A DNA stretch of 64,000 bases from Mesorhizobium sp. ES1-4 (GCF_020164745.1 NZ_JAIUGV010000008.1:1-64000), one strand, 5' to 3'; counted from the stretch's first letter, positions 35,084 through 45,689 are shown. Numbers and translations: made by a program. The notes: generated from the sequence alone by a model not told the origin.

Positions 35084-37023
35084 GTCCCGGCCCCCAGGCG
35101 GCTGAACGCCAGATCGCGTATCCCATAGGCGGTCGCGAGCAGGGCATCGGTGGCCGACTCCAGCGCCGCGGCGAAATCGGTGCCCAGGCCAAGTGTCGCG
35201 GCATCGTCGATGTTGCGCACCAGAAGCCGCCGGACGTCGCGCAGCAACTGGTCGCATTGCTGTTCGGCATTGAGCACGCGCCAGGAGACGGCAATGAATT
35301 CCTCATGGTCGCTTGCGTCACTGCCTTCGCCAAGCCCGCTGGCGATCACCAGCAGCTTGACATGATCCTGCGTGGCCTGGAGGGTTTTTTCCGCAAGCTG
35401 CCGCATGCCTTCGCGCACGTCGCCGGGCCAGCCCTTGTTGTGGTTCTCGGCGATCAGCGAGAACAGGAACGCCGCTTCTTCCATGGCATCGGCAATGTCG
35501 TCGGCACGCTCGATCAGCCGTGTGAACGGCAACCAGCGCGGATTGCGTTCGGCCCGTTCGCGTGAGCTCATGACGAGCAGATCCGCCTGACGCTCCCATG
35601 CCTTGGCCCGCCGGGCCAGTTTTTCCGCGTCCTTGGTGGAACGCTCATGTCCATGGGCGATCGCATCGCGGATGCCTTCGGCCAGCGCATGGCAAAACGA
35701 AGCGTGCTCGCTCAGCAACGCGAACTCATCGTGATGGCGCCTGATATGGCGAATGAGCAGCAGGCGGATCGAGTCCGCGATCCTTGAGACCGGCTGATGC
35801 TGCTGCATTGCCAGCGACGATGCAGCCAGCGCCTCGACCAGGAACTCTCGAGCGGAGGCGGCTCCCATGACCGCGTCAAGCGTGTCACCGATACGAAAAT
35901 AGTCGCTGCCGACCGCCTCCATGGCGGCGAAGATCAGTGTTTCGCCGCCCGCCTCCAGCCAGCCCCGATGACCGATTTCTCGCCGCGCACATTCATTCAG
36001 GACGGCAATGGAACCAGCTTTGCCGACGATCTGGCGCAGGCGTTTGCGGGCGCGATTCCAGTCGATCAGAAAGACGATCCGCGCCCCCAGCCCTTGCAGC
36101 GCCTTGTGCAGGGCGGCCTCGTCGGCGCATTCAAACGCTGCGGTGCCTACGTAGTACGCGTCACCTGAATTGAGGGCCTCGGTCATCCGTGAGCCGACCG
36201 CCGACCATTTCGCGCCGATCTGCGAAAGAAGCTCCTGGAAGAATCCGAAACGCTGTCGATGCAGGTCCGAGTAGGTCAGCGTCAGAACCAGGCCTTCCAC
36301 CTGGGCGACGAGCACATGCGCGTCGTTCGTGCCGATGTCGTTCTGAATGAGCAGGCGGTCGCCGTCGCGTGTCGCGGCTGTTTCCAGGCCTGGATGGTCG
36401 AGCTTCAGCGCTCGCGTGCGGTTGAGGCCCTGCATGAAAGCGGAAATAAGCGGTCCGTCCTGCTCGGACAATTGCCAGACATGGGCGCCATCGATCGTCT
36501 CGTCGGAGAGATGCGCCGCCAGCTGATTGAGCGCCTTGTGCAAATCCATGACCAGCAGGTGGAAGCTGTCTTCGTCACCGCGTTTGCCGCTGGTCAGGGC
36601 CTGCAACTGCGCCGTATCGAGCGTCGCTCCGACCTGGCCGAGCCATCCGCACCACTGGTCGACGCGCGCGCAAAGCGCGGGATGCGCTTCTTCGGCGCTG
36701 CCTTGGATCGGCCTTGCCATCGTGCGCAGATCGTCGCGCAGTTTCGCCGCCAGCTCGGGCAGCTTTGCGAGATGCAGTGTCGAACCTTCAAGGTAGGCGG
36801 AGCTGGGAAGTTCGATGATCCAAGGCGCATCGATATGCGCTGCGGCATATTCCCGATGCAGGTCGAGTTGCGCTGTCCCGGGATGATCGGCATGGGCATG
36901 GGCTGCCTGCAGCGCCGTCAGATAGAATTTCAGCCGATCGTTGGCAGCCAATGCCGCCTTGACCCAGGCAGGCCGCAGGAGTTCGGTCTGCCCAAGCGCG
37001 GCAACGACGTCGGTCTTCTCCAT
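35080..37023 (-). CDS. Large protein with C-terminal PhoU-like (DUF47) domain
   Basis: A 647-residue cytoplasmic protein. The C-terminal ~220 residues (from about 430, RLLLIRHIRRHHDEFALLSEHASF, through WLPFTRLIERADDIADAMEEAAFLFSLI) are helical with the spaced acidic residues of PhoU/DUF47 proteins, which bind metals and act with phosphate transporters. The N-terminal ~400 residues are not recognised. The start (MEKTDV) has GGAG six bases upstream. It is first in an operon with the PPDK-like and nitroreductase genes; a TTGA-N6-TCAA site lies about 205 bases upstream. A metal- or phosphate-linked regulatory role on the PPDK-like partner is a possibility. Confidence 0.7.
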   Translation of the reverse strand: MEKTDVVAALGQTELLRPAWVKAALAANDRLKFYLTALQAAHAHADHPGTAQLDLHREYAAAHIDAPWIIELPSSAYLEGSTLHLAKLPELAAKLRDDLRTMARPIQGSAEEAHPALCARVDQWCGWLGQVGATLDTAQLQALTSGKRGDEDSFHLLVMDLHKALNQLAAHLSDETIDGAHVWQLSEQDGPLISAFMQGLNRTRALKLDHPGLETAATRDGDRLLIQNDIGTNDAHVLVAQVEGLVLTLTYSDLHRQRFGFFQELLSQIGAKWSAVGSRMTEALNSGDAYYVGTAAFECADEAALHKALQGLGARIVFLIDWNRARKRLRQIVGKAGSIAVLNECARREIGHRGWLEAGGETLIFAAMEAVGSDYFRIGDTLDAVMGAASAREFLVEALAASSLAMQQHQPVSRIADSIRLLLIRHIRRHHDEFALLSEHASFCHALAEGIRDAIAHGHERSTKDAEKLARRAKAWERQADLLVMSSRERAERNPRWLPFTRLIERADDIADAMEEAAFLFSLIAENHNKGWPGDVREGMRQLAEKTLQATQDHVKLLVIASGLGEGSDASDHEEFIAVSWRVLNAEQQCDQLLRDVRRLLVRNIDDAATLGLGTDFAAALESATDALLATAYGIRDLAFSRLGAGT

Positions 37024-37526
37024 GTTCAACTCCAATGATGGACTTCGGGATTTCGGAAAGCCGCCCGGCCGCTCCTGCGACCACATTTGGCATGTCTGCT
37101 CCAGGCCTCACCTCGATCTTCGGCCCATGCGCCGGATCGTGGGTCGGCAGGCCCCGAGCTTAAGCCAAGTGTGTGAGGGTTGATGCAGCATGAAGGAAGT
37201 AGACACGTATGCCCCGAGGCCCGCTTTGAGATAGATCAAGGCCGCCACGCGCTGATATCGCGCGGGCTCCCTCCTCTCAGGGGCGAGCCGGCATCCGTTC
37301 GCCCAGCGTCGCGTCCGTCCGGCCGCCGACGGAACCCGACACCTGCCGGCAAGATGACAAGGACATCGCTTGTCCGGCCGTTTGCGGCGACGCCTATGAC
37401 CTTTCGCTTCCGCCACCGGCACTTCGAGCGTCGGCCGCACGATGCCCTCGAGCAGATGCCCACCCCCTTGTGCTGTCGTCGCTCAATGCGAACACCGCAT
37501 GGCGGAGTTCCCGTGAGGGTGCCCGC
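37024..37526. other. 500-bp region upstream of the DUF47/PPDK-like operon
   Basis: No protein-coding gene is supported; frames present are arginine-rich shadows. It contains the FixK/FNR-type site at 37226-37239 and probably the promoter of the minus-strand operon starting at 37023. Its far end is the downstream flank of the PQQ dehydrogenase gene. Confidence 0.5.
37226..37239. promoter_or_regulatory. FixK/FNR-type binding site (TTGA-N6-TCAA)
   Basis: TTGAGATAGATCAA matches the TTGA-N6-TCAA core of FNR/FixK/Anr boxes exactly, with flanking TTGAG/ATCAA close to the consensus TTGAT-N4-ATCAA. It is about 205 bases upstream of the DUF47 gene start and in the only intergenic stretch before that operon, so it could direct oxygen-responsive expression of 32.4-37.0 kb. 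Confidence 0.6.
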
Positions 37527-39983
37527 TCAGCCTGCGGGCAACGCGTAGGCAATGACCTCGTCGCCGATCTTCGTCTCCATGAAATGATGGCCGCCGGGTG
37601 CAATAACGACATACTGCCGGCCATTGACTTCATAGGTCATCGGCGTGGCCTGGCCGCCGGCCGGCAGATCCACTTGCCAAACCACCTTGCCGGTCTTGAT
37701 GTCGATGGCGCGCAACTTGTCGTCCGTCGCCGCGGCAATGAAGATCAGCCCGCCAGCCGTCACCAGCGGTCCGCCATTGTTTGGGGTGCCGATGTCGACC
37801 GGCAACATCGACGGGATGCCCCATGGGCCATTCTCGACCGCCTCGCCGAGCGGCTCGTCCCACAGTGTCTTGCCGGTTTTCAGCTCGATGGCACGGATGT
37901 GGCCATAGGGCGGTTCGGAACAGAGCAGTCCCGTGGAGAGGCGCCAACCCGCATTGACGGCGATGGCATAGGGCGATCCCATCTGCGGACTGCCCATGTC
38001 CTTGGCCTTCTGCGAACCGCCGCCCTGCTCGATCGACTTGAAACCGATCTTGTCGGCTTCCTTGCGTGGCAGCAACTGATTGTAATTTGGCATGTCGTTG
38101 TAGTTGGCGATCAGGATGCCGTTATCGGTATCGACGGCGACGCTGCCCCAGTCCGAGCCGCCATTGTAGCCGGGATATTCGATGAAAGGCTTTTCCACGG
38201 TCGGCGGCGTGTATTCGCCCTGGTAGAAGGCCTGCCGGAACTGGATGCGGCAGTAGAGCTGGTCGAGCGGGCTCATGCCCCACATGTTCTTCTCGGTCAG
38301 CACCGGCTGATCGAGATGCGCATAGCCGGAGTAGGGCTGCGTCTTGGACAGCTTCTCGGGTTCGACGCCACCGGACGGAACCGGCCGCTCCTCGACCGGG
38401 AAGAGTGGCTTGCCGGTCTTGCGGTCGAGTACGTAGATCTGGCCCTGCTTGCTTGGCACGATGATTGCGGGGACTTTTCCATCAGCTGTCGGGAAGTCGA
38501 CGAGCGTCGGCTGCGAGCCGAGGTCGTAATCCCAAAGGTCGTGATGGACGGTTTGAAAATGCCAGACCGGCTTGCCTGTCGTGACATCGATGGCGACGAT
38601 CGAGGAGTTATATTGATTTTCGAAGCCCTTGCGATCGACGCCGTAATAGTCGACCGAGGCGTTGCCCAGCGGCAAATAGACATAGCCGAGCTGCGGATCG
38701 GCGGCTGCGACGGTCCACATATTGGGTGTGCCGCGCGTATAGGTGTCGCCTTGGGGCGGCGCGCCGGTGCGGTCGGGATGACCCATGTCCCATGCCCAGA
38801 CGAGTTTGCCCGATATTACATCATAGCCGCGCACCACGCCCGACGGCGCATCCTCGGCCTGTCCATCCTGCACCTGGGCGCCAAGAATGGCGATGCCGCG
38901 CACGATGGTCGGCGGCGCCGTCACCGAATACCAGCCAGGTACCGTCTTGCCGAGCCCCTGGGTGAGGTCGACGACGCCTTGCTGGCCGAAATCGCTGCAC
39001 GCCTTGCCGGTCCTGGCATCGATGGCGATCAGCCTGGCATCGAGCGTGCCCCACAGAATGCGGGTCGCGCATGGCTGCTCGGCATTTGCTCCGGGCGTGG
39101 CGTAATAGGCGACACCACGGCAGGTGGCGCCATATGGAATGGCGTCATCGGACACTTTCGGATCATAACGCCACTCCTCCTTGCCGGTCGCCGCATTGGC
39201 CGAGATGACGATGCCTTTGGCCGAACAGGCGAAGAGATGGCCGTCGACTTCGAGCGGGGTGTTTTCCGGAGAGTATTTGCCGGCCGCCGCCTTGCTTGGC
39301 ATATCGCCGGTGTGGAAATCCCAGACCTTGGTCAGCTTCGCGACATTGTCGGCGGTTATCTGTTTGAGAGGCGAATAGCGGGTGGCCAACTCCGAGCCCC
39401 CGTAGACAGGCCAATTCGATCCAGCCTGGTGGATAGTCGTGTCGGCCTGGGCCGGTGGGGTGGTTCCCGCCGCGCCTTCAACTGGCGGCGTTGCAGAGGG
39501 GGTCGCTTCCTGCGATTGTGCCGCAAGCGTGAAATGATGAAGTCCGACTACGCAGCCGGCAACGACGACGCCGGCGGATGTTACCGCGTACGCGGCATCG
39601 CGAACGCGCTTGGCGCGGTCGGCGCTGAAGGCCGGCAAGGTCAGCAGAACGAAGATCAGGATAATTGTCGGAGCGAGCACGCGCGGCATCAGGCCCCAAC
39701 CGTCCATGCCCACTTCCCAATAGGCCCAGGCCAGCGTCGCGATCCAGGTCACGACATAAAGCCAGACTCCAGCGGCATTGCCGCTCAAAAGCAAGATGCC
39801 CGCGACGAGAAGGGCCACTCCTGCAGGCAGGTAATACCAGGATCCGCCCAGCGTGATGAGCCAGGCGCCGCCCGCGCCGATCAACAGGCCGAGTATCGCC
39901 AGTAACACGCCCACGAACATCGCCCACCAGAAGGCGGGACCTGAGCGGGTGATGGTGGCGCGGTTCGGACTGGCGGGTGCCAT
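37527..39983 (-). CDS. gcd: Membrane-bound PQQ-dependent glucose dehydrogenase
   Basis: An 818-residue quinoprotein that oxidises glucose to gluconolactone in the periplasm and passes electrons to ubiquinone. Five membrane helices occupy about 15-155, then an eight-bladed PQQ propeller. The WPVYGGSELATRYSPLKQIT segment, PGWYSVTAPPTIVRG, VHHDLWDYDLGSQP (PQQ/Ca site) and repeated W-motifs (TGKEEWRYD, TGKPVWHF, TGKTLWDE, TGKVVWQV) are family hallmarks. The ATG at 39983 (MAPASPNRA) has AAGGA nine bases upstream and is preferred to 40004, which has none. It is divergent from the complex III operon across about 170 bases. PQQ biosynthesis genes are not in this window. Confidence 0.95.
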   Translation of the reverse strand: MAPASPNRATITRSGPAFWWAMFVGVLLAILGLLIGAGGAWLITLGGSWYYLPAGVALLVAGILLLSGNAAGVWLYVVTWIATLAWAYWEVGMDGWGLMPRVLAPTIILIFVLLTLPAFSADRAKRVRDAAYAVTSAGVVVAGCVVGLHHFTLAAQSQEATPSATPPVEGAAGTTPPAQADTTIHQAGSNWPVYGGSELATRYSPLKQITADNVAKLTKVWDFHTGDMPSKAAAGKYSPENTPLEVDGHLFACSAKGIVISANAATGKEEWRYDPKVSDDAIPYGATCRGVAYYATPGANAEQPCATRILWGTLDARLIAIDARTGKACSDFGQQGVVDLTQGLGKTVPGWYSVTAPPTIVRGIAILGAQVQDGQAEDAPSGVVRGYDVISGKLVWAWDMGHPDRTGAPPQGDTYTRGTPNMWTVAAADPQLGYVYLPLGNASVDYYGVDRKGFENQYNSSIVAIDVTTGKPVWHFQTVHHDLWDYDLGSQPTLVDFPTADGKVPAIIVPSKQGQIYVLDRKTGKPLFPVEERPVPSGGVEPEKLSKTQPYSGYAHLDQPVLTEKNMWGMSPLDQLYCRIQFRQAFYQGEYTPPTVEKPFIEYPGYNGGSDWGSVAVDTDNGILIANYNDMPNYNQLLPRKEADKIGFKSIEQGGGSQKAKDMGSPQMGSPYAIAVNAGWRLSTGLLCSEPPYGHIRAIELKTGKTLWDEPLGEAVENGPWGIPSMLPVDIGTPNNGGPLVTAGGLIFIAAATDDKLRAIDIKTGKVVWQVDLPAGGQATPMTYEVNGRQYVVIAPGGHHFMETKIGDEVIAYALPAG

Positions 39984-40153
39984 GGCAATATTTCCTTTTG
40001 ACATCGATCGTGATCATGCCGAACGCAGGCTGTTGCGCTTGGTTGCGATTGCCGGCGGTTTTTTGGAGTTTCTCGAACGTCACTATTTTGTGAGCATTCC
40101 ATGCCTGCGGAACCTTTGGCACGTCGCCGCCGTTAGCCGCTCGATCTAAAAAT

Positions 40154-40828
40154 ATGCAAATCGGCGAGGGGATGCCGCAGGTCTTTTCCAGCAATGCCAA
40201 TGGAATTGCCCGCTTTGTACTATGGGGGCTTTGTTTCTTCGCGATTTTCGCGGCCATCGGCGGCACGGCCCTTTTGCGTTCCGGTTTCATCACCGGTGTT
40301 GGCCGGCCGGTGGCACAGGCAGTCCCGTTCAGTCACAAGCACCATGTCGGCGATATCGGGCTGGACTGTCGGTATTGCCACAACGGCGTCGAGACGTCGG
40401 CCTCCGCCGGATTGCCGGCGACCGAGGTGTGCATGACCTGCCATTCGCAACTTTTCACCGGTGCCGACATGCTGGCGCCGGTGCGTGCAAGCCTGGCTTC
40501 AGGGCAGCCGCTGCAATGGCAGCGCGTCAATTCGGTGCCTGACTTCGTCTACTTCAACCATTCCATCCATATCGCCAAGGGAGTCGCCTGCGAGACCTGC
40601 CACGGCGATGTCGACGGCATGCCGTTGATGCAGCGGGCGCATTCCCTGTCCATGGAATGGTGCCTGGGCTGTCATCGCGATCCCGGTCCCAACCTTCGCC
40701 CGCCGCGTGATGTTTTCCTCCTGCACTGGAAACCGCCGCAAGACATCGACGAGATCAGGCGCTCGCTGATCAGCGTCCTTGATATCCATCCCGAGACGAT
40801 GACGGATTGCTATGTCTGCCACCGCTGA
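40154..40828 (+). CDS. actA: Alternative complex III subunit ActA, pentaheme cytochrome c
   Basis: A 224-residue protein with a membrane helix (about 20-42) and a periplasmic domain with five CxxCH haem sites, at 72 (CRYCH), 93 (CMTCH), 146 (CETCH), 170 (CLGCH) and 219 (CYVCH), the count expected for ActA. It accepts electrons from the ActB iron-sulfur clusters and feeds the c-type carriers. Starts at 40154 and 40172 (MPQVF) are both possible; neither has a strong ribosome site. It overlaps actB by 17 bases. Gene order actA-F followed by an oxidase is typical of this complex. Confidence 0.92.
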   Translation: MQIGEGMPQVFSSNANGIARFVLWGLCFFAIFAAIGGTALLRSGFITGVGRPVAQAVPFSHKHHVGDIGLDCRYCHNGVETSASAGLPATEVCMTCHSQLFTGADMLAPVRASLASGQPLQWQRVNSVPDFVYFNHSIHIAKGVACETCHGDVDGMPLMQRAHSLSMEWCLGCHRDPGPNLRPPRDVFLLHWKPPQDIDEIRRSLISVLDIHPETMTDCYVCHR

Positions 40829-43793
40829 CAGAAAGCCGGTCTCGGCCTCCGATCTTGCTGCACTGCGGCTGGCGGCGGTGGGACGCGAGCCGTGGCGCAG
40901 CCTGGATGAACTCGCCGATACGGCCGGGTTCCGGCGCTTCGTCGAGGCGGAATTCCCGGCGATCGCCGAACGCCTGCCGTTCAGTCTTGATCGACGCAGC
41001 TTGTTGAAGCTGATGGGCGCATCGCTTTCGCTGGCCGGTCTGACCGCCTGCAGCGAGGCCGAGCGCATCGTGCCCTACGTGCACCAGCCGGAGAACCTCA
41101 TCCCCGGCAAGCCGCGCTACTATGCGACTGCCCTCTCCAGCGACGGCTACGGCATCGGCGCGGTCGTCGAGAGCCACGAAGGCCGGCCCACCAAGGTCGA
41201 AGGCAACCCCGATCATCCGGCCTCGCGCGGCGCTACCGACGCCATCATGCAGGCGGCGGTGCTGTCGCTGTTTGATCCCGAACGATCGCGCACGCCGCTC
41301 AGGCAAGGCGAGCCTGCGAGTTACGGCGACTTTCTGAAAGACATGGCGGAGCTTGCCGGCGGATTGGCCGCTTCGGGCGGGCAAGGCTTGGCACTGCTGA
41401 TAGAGGCCACGACGTCGCCGACGACCAAGGCGCAGATCGGGTCGCTCAAGCAACGCTATCCCAAACTTCGCGTCTTCAAGCACGATCCGCTTGCGTCCAG
41501 CGCGAACGAGCAGGCAACGACCAGGCTGTTCGGCAGGCCACTGACGCCGGTCTACCATTTCGACCGCGCCGATGTGATCGTCGGCCTCGATGCCGATTTC
41601 CTGGGCGAAGGGCCGGGGCGTCTGGCCTATGCCCGCGATTTCGCGCGACGGCGGCGCGTGCGTCGGTCGGCGGACACGATGAGCCGTCTCTACGTCGTCG
41701 AGTCGACGCCTACAATCACGGGCGCGGCGGCGGATCATCGCCATGCCGTCGGACCAGGTCTGGTGCAAGGCGTCGCGGCGGCGATCAAGGCAGCTCTCGA
41801 AGGCGAGCACGATGCGACGAGCTTGCCGTCGCTCGGCATGGAACACGCTCTTGTCGACGATCTCCACAGTGCCGGCCGCAATGCCCTGGTGGTGCCTGGT
41901 GCGCACCAGACGCCCTTCGTCCATGCCGTGGCATTCGCGATGAATGCCAGGCTAGGAGCCGTCGGCAACACGTTGGACTTCATCGAGCCGACGGACGCCA
42001 TGCCGATCGACGGCGATCTTCCCGCGTTTTGCCAGGCCATCACGAGAGGATCGATCGACAGCGCTGTCGTGCTCGGCTGCAATCCCTTGCACACGGCGCC
42101 GTCGGACATCGACGTGCGCAAGGCCTTCTCAATGCTGAAACTTCTCGTCCATTCGGGGCTCTACCGCGACGAGACCGCATTTCTGGCGCAATGGCACGTT
42201 CCCGCCGCGCACGAACTGGAAAGTTGGAGCGACATCCGTGCGTACGACGGCACGGCTTCGATCGTGCAGCCTCTGATCCAGCCTCTGTTCGACGGCAAGA
42301 GCATGCATCAACTGTTGGCGGCGCTTGGCGGTGAGTTCAATGCCGATATGCAGGCCCTGGTGCGCCGGACATGGGCGGCCGTGGACGAGCCGGCCTGGAA
42401 AAAAGCACTGCGCGATGGCGTCGTGCCGGACAGCGCCACTACTGCTGTCGCCGTCTCGATGCCGCCTGATATCGGCGGTCCCACGCGGCACGCGGCCGTT
42501 GCCGATCGGCTGGAACTGCGCTTCGTCGCCGACCCCTGGCTGCGCGATGGCCGTCACGCCAATTCCTCGTGGCTGCAGGAACTGCCGCGGCCGCTGAGCA
42601 AGCTCATCTGGGGCAATGCGGCGCTGATCTCGCCGGCGACAGCGCAGCGGCTGAAGCTCGAAAACGGGCAGGTGGTCAATCTGGCGCGAGGCGGCAAGGA
42701 CCTCGACGCGCCGGTATGGATCATGCCCGGACAGCCCGAGGACACGGTGACGCTGTCGTTCGGGTTCGGGCGCAAGATCGGTTCCGTCGCTGCGCTGAGT
42801 GGCGGCTACGACGCCTTTGCCTTGCGGACCACTGACGCTCCCTGGTTCGCCGATGGCCTCGTCTTGACCGCGCGCGACAGTTCGGCGCGGGTGGTGACGA
42901 CCCAGCATCATCAGGCCATGGAGGGCAGGGCGATCGTGCGGCACGCGACACTCGACGCCTTCAGGCAAAACCCACATTTCGTGCGCGACGGCGTGCCGCC
43001 GCCTCCTACGGAATCGCTGTACCCCGACTGGGCCTATGACCAGGAAGCCTGGGGCATGTCGGTCGACCTTTCTGCCTGCATCGGCTGCATGGCGTGCGTG
43101 TCGGCGTGCCAGGCCGAGAACAACATCGCGACCGTCGGGCCCGACGAGGCGGCACTTGGTCATGAAATGCATTGGCTGCGCATCGACCGCTACTATGCCG
43201 GCCCCGTCGACGATCCCGACATCTTCTTCCAGCCCGTGCCGTGCATGCATTGCGAGAAGGCGCCGTGCGAGGTGGTCTGTCCGGTCAACGCGACGGTCCA
43301 TACCCATGACGGGCTGAACGCGCAGGTCTACAACCGCTGTATCGGCACACGCTACTGTTCGCAGAACTGCCCCTACAAGGTGCGGCGCTTCAATTTCCTC
43401 GAATATCAGGAATTCGACAAGGACAGTGCGGGGCCGCAGCAGGCCGCGCATAATCCCGATGTCACCGTGCGCTCGCGCGGTGTCATGGAAAAATGCACCT
43501 ACTGCGTCCAGCGCATTGCCGAAAAACGCATCCGCGCGCAAATCGAGAACCGTGAAATCGGTGACGGCGAAGTCGTCACCGCTTGCCAGCAGGCATGCCC
43601 GACACAAGCCATCACTTTCGGCGACCTCAACAGGAAAGGCTCTGGTGTCGCGCGCGAGAAAGCCGCGCCGCACAACTATGCCCTGCTCGAAGAGCTGAAC
43701 ACGCGGCCACGCACAACGTATCTCGGCAAGATCACCAATCCGAACAGCCGGATTGCCGGCAAGCCAGGCACGGAGACCGGCGGCAATGGCTGA
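40812..43793 (+). CDS. actB: Alternative complex III subunit ActB (molybdopterin-fold plus iron-sulfur)
   Basis: A 993-residue fused subunit. A Tat-like motif [11 protein letters not shown] lies at 60-70, inside a ~60-residue N-terminal extension. The molybdopterin-oxidoreductase-like fold covers about 85-720; in ActB this domain carries no molybdenum. The C-terminal ferredoxin-like part has [16 protein letters not shown] (about 755), [29 protein letters not shown] and CTYCVQRI...CQQACPTQA, giving the Cys for three to four clusters. It transfers electrons from the quinol site in ActC to ActA. It overlaps actC by eight bases. Confidence 0.94.
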   Translation: MSATADRKPVSASDLAALRLAAVGREPWRSLDELADTAGFRRFVEAEFPAIAERLPFSLDRRSLLKLMGASLSLAGLTACSEAERIVPYVHQPENLIPGKPRYYATALSSDGYGIGAVVESHEGRPTKVEGNPDHPASRGATDAIMQAAVLSLFDPERSRTPLRQGEPASYGDFLKDMAELAGGLAASGGQGLALLIEATTSPTTKAQIGSLKQRYPKLRVFKHDPLASSANEQATTRLFGRPLTPVYHFDRADVIVGLDADFLGEGPGRLAYARDFARRRRVRRSADTMSRLYVVESTPTITGAAADHRHAVGPGLVQGVAAAIKAALEGEHDATSLPSLGMEHALVDDLHSAGRNALVVPGAHQTPFVHAVAFAMNARLGAVGNTLDFIEPTDAMPIDGDLPAFCQAITRGSIDSAVVLGCNPLHTAPSDIDVRKAFSMLKLLVHSGLYRDETAFLAQWHVPAAHELESWSDIRAYDGTASIVQPLIQPLFDGKSMHQLLAALGGEFNADMQALVRRTWAAVDEPAWKKALRDGVVPDSATTAVAVSMPPDIGGPTRHAAVADRLELRFVADPWLRDGRHANSSWLQELPRPLSKLIWGNAALISPATAQRLKLENGQVVNLARGGKDLDAPVWIMPGQPEDTVTLSFGFGRKIGSVAALSGGYDAFALRTTDAPWFADGLVLTARDSSARVVTTQHHQAMEGRAIVRHATLDAFRQNPHFVRDGVPPPPTESLYPDWAYDQEAWGMSVDLSACIGCMACVSACQAENNIATVGPDEAALGHEMHWLRIDRYYAGPVDDPDIFFQPVPCMHCEKAPCEVVCPVNATVHTHDGLNAQVYNRCIGTRYCSQNCPYKVRRFNFLEYQEFDKDSAGPQQAAHNPDVTVRSRGVMEKCTYCVQRIAEKRIRAQIENREIGDGEVVTACQQACPTQAITFGDLNRKGSGVAREKAAPHNYALLEELNTRPRTTYLGKITNPNSRIAGKPGTETGGNG

Positions 43794-45165
43794 AGCGTTG
43801 GGCGCCAGAGCCGAAAATGCCGTGCCGCGAGCGCCCGTGCTGCGTGGCCATCATGACTTTCCCGAAATCAGCGGCCGCATCAGCGCGGTCGTCCTTCAAG
43901 GCAGGCTGCCGCGGTTCTTCTGGGCGGCGTTCTTCGTCTGCTTCGTCTTCGTGCTGCTGTTCCTCTATTCCATTACTTACCTGATTTCGGTCGGCGTCGG
44001 CGCTTACGGCATCAACATCCCCGTTGCCTGGGGCACAATGATTTCCAGCTTCGTCTGGTGGATCGGGATCGGCCATGCCGGCACGCTGATCTCGGCGGTG
44101 CTGCTTTTGCTGCGCCAGCCCTGGCGCGCCTCGATCAATCGTTTCGCCGAGGCCATGACGCTGTTTGCCGTGGCAATGGCCGGGCTCTACCCGATCCTGC
44201 ATCTCGGCCGGCCATGGTTCTTCTACTGGCTGCTGCCCCTGCCCAACACGCACATGCACTGGCCGCAATGGCGCAGCCCGCTGGTATGGGATTTTTCCGC
44301 GATCGCCACTTACGCCACCGTCTCGCTGCTGTTCTGGTACATGGGCCTGCTGCCGGATCTCGGCGTGCTGCGCGACCGCGCCATGTCGCGCGCCGGACAG
44401 CTCTTCTACGGCATCCTGGCGCTCGGCTGGCGCGGCTCGGCCTTTCACTGGGCGCGCTATAGGACGGTCTATTTCCTGATGGCGGCGCTTGCCACTCCGC
44501 TCGTTGTATCGGTGCACTCGATCGTTGCACTCGACTTCACCTTTGCCATCGCACCGGGCTATTACTCGACGATCTTCCCGCCTTATTTCGTCGCCGGCGC
44601 GCTGTTGTCCGGCTTCGCCATGGTGCTGACCATCGCCATCCCGTTGCGCTGGGCCTTCGCGGTCGAAGACCTGATCACGCTGCGGCACATGGAGAATGCC
44701 GCCAAGCTGATGATCGCGGCCGGCATGATCGTTGTTTATGGCTACGCGTCGGAGGCATTCTTCGCCTGGTATTCCGGACAGCCCTACGAGCGCGCCATGA
44801 TGGCCCAGCGTGCTGTCGGCCCCTATGCGCCGCTGTTCTGGGTCATGCTGTTCTGCAACTGCATCGTGCTGCAGCTGCTTTGGCTGCGGCGCGTTCGGCT
44901 CAACATGCCGATTTTGTTTTCGATCGCACTGATCATCAACATCGGCATGTGGCTGGAGCGCTACGTCATCGTGGTAACCGGCCCGAGCCGCGGCTATCTG
45001 CCGTCTTCCTGGGGCGAGCAATCGCTGACCTGGCTCGACTACGGCATCCTGTTCGGTTCGCTCGGCACCTTCTTCGCGCTGGTCTTCCTGTTCATCCGCA
45101 TCCTGCCGGCGATCACCATCTTCGAGGTCGAGGAACTGGTCGAAGAGAAGGGCGGCGGCGCATGA
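43786..45165 (+). CDS. actC: Alternative complex III subunit ActC (NrfD-like, quinol site)
   Basis: A 459-residue integral membrane protein with about ten helices of the NrfD/PsrC family, the quinol-binding and proton-pathway subunit of the complex. The region around IGHAGTLISAVLLLLRQPWR is typical, and HSIVALDFTFAIAPGYYSTIFPPYFVAGA matches ActC. The start at 43786 (MAEALG) overlaps the actB stop by eight bases. It ends in an ATGA overlap with actD. Confidence 0.94.
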   Translation: MAEALGARAENAVPRAPVLRGHHDFPEISGRISAVVLQGRLPRFFWAAFFVCFVFVLLFLYSITYLISVGVGAYGINIPVAWGTMISSFVWWIGIGHAGTLISAVLLLLRQPWRASINRFAEAMTLFAVAMAGLYPILHLGRPWFFYWLLPLPNTHMHWPQWRSPLVWDFSAIATYATVSLLFWYMGLLPDLGVLRDRAMSRAGQLFYGILALGWRGSAFHWARYRTVYFLMAALATPLVVSVHSIVALDFTFAIAPGYYSTIFPPYFVAGALLSGFAMVLTIAIPLRWAFAVEDLITLRHMENAAKLMIAAGMIVVYGYASEAFFAWYSGQPYERAMMAQRAVGPYAPLFWVMLFCNCIVLQLLWLRRVRLNMPILFSIALIINIGMWLERYVIVVTGPSRGYLPSSWGEQSLTWLDYGILFGSLGTFFALVFLFIRILPAITIFEVEELVEEKGGGA

Positions 45166-45689
45166 GCCTCCATGGCGTCATCGCGGCTTTCGCCGATCCC
45201 GAGGCGCTGACGCAAGCGGCGCGAGCGATGCGCGACAAGGGTTACCGGCGCATGGACGCGTTCTCGCCCTTCGAGGTGCGCGGTCTCGCCCAGATTCTGG
45301 GTATGCCAAGGACGCGGATGCCGTGGGCCGTGTTGGCGGGTGGCATGGCCGGCGGCCTGCTGGTCTATGCCCTGATCCTCTATTCGGTCGAGATCGACTA
45401 CCCCGTCAATGTCGGCGGCCGGCCGCTGCATTCCTGGCCGCCATTCACGGTGATCGCCTTTGAGGCGGCCATCCTGGGCGCCGCCCTTGCCGGCTTCGTC
45501 GCCATGCTCTGGGCGAACGGTTTGCCGCGATACCACCATCCGGTCTTCAATGCCAAAACGTTCACGTATGCGCGGGGCGGCAAGTTCTACCTGCTCATCG
45601 AAGCGGCCGATCCGAAATATCGCAAGGGCCTCACCAAGGGACAACTGACCCGGCTCGGCGCGGAGACGGTCGAGGAGGTGGAGGCATGA
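45162..45689 (+). CDS. actD: Alternative complex III subunit ActD
   Basis: A 175-residue protein with two membrane helices (about 54-75 and 95-115) and a cytoplasmic N-terminal domain starting GVIAAFADPEALTQAARAMRDKGYRRMDAFSPFEV, the DUF3341 pattern typical of ActD. The RPLHSWPPFTVIAFE loop between helices is also characteristic. It is flanked by ATGA overlaps on both sides, showing coupled expression. It stabilises the ActC-ActF membrane part. Confidence 0.92.
   Translation: MSLHGVIAAFADPEALTQAARAMRDKGYRRMDAFSPFEVRGLAQILGMPRTRMPWAVLAGGMAGGLLVYALILYSVEIDYPVNVGGRPLHSWPPFTVIAFEAAILGAALAGFVAMLWANGLPRYHHPVFNAKTFTYARGGKFYLLIEAADPKYRKGLTKGQLTRLGAETVEEVEA

Noticed and set aside
40005..40153. TTGACATC near 40010 as an FNR box for gcd/actA
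   Set aside because: The right half does not match TCAA; only a partial palindrome.
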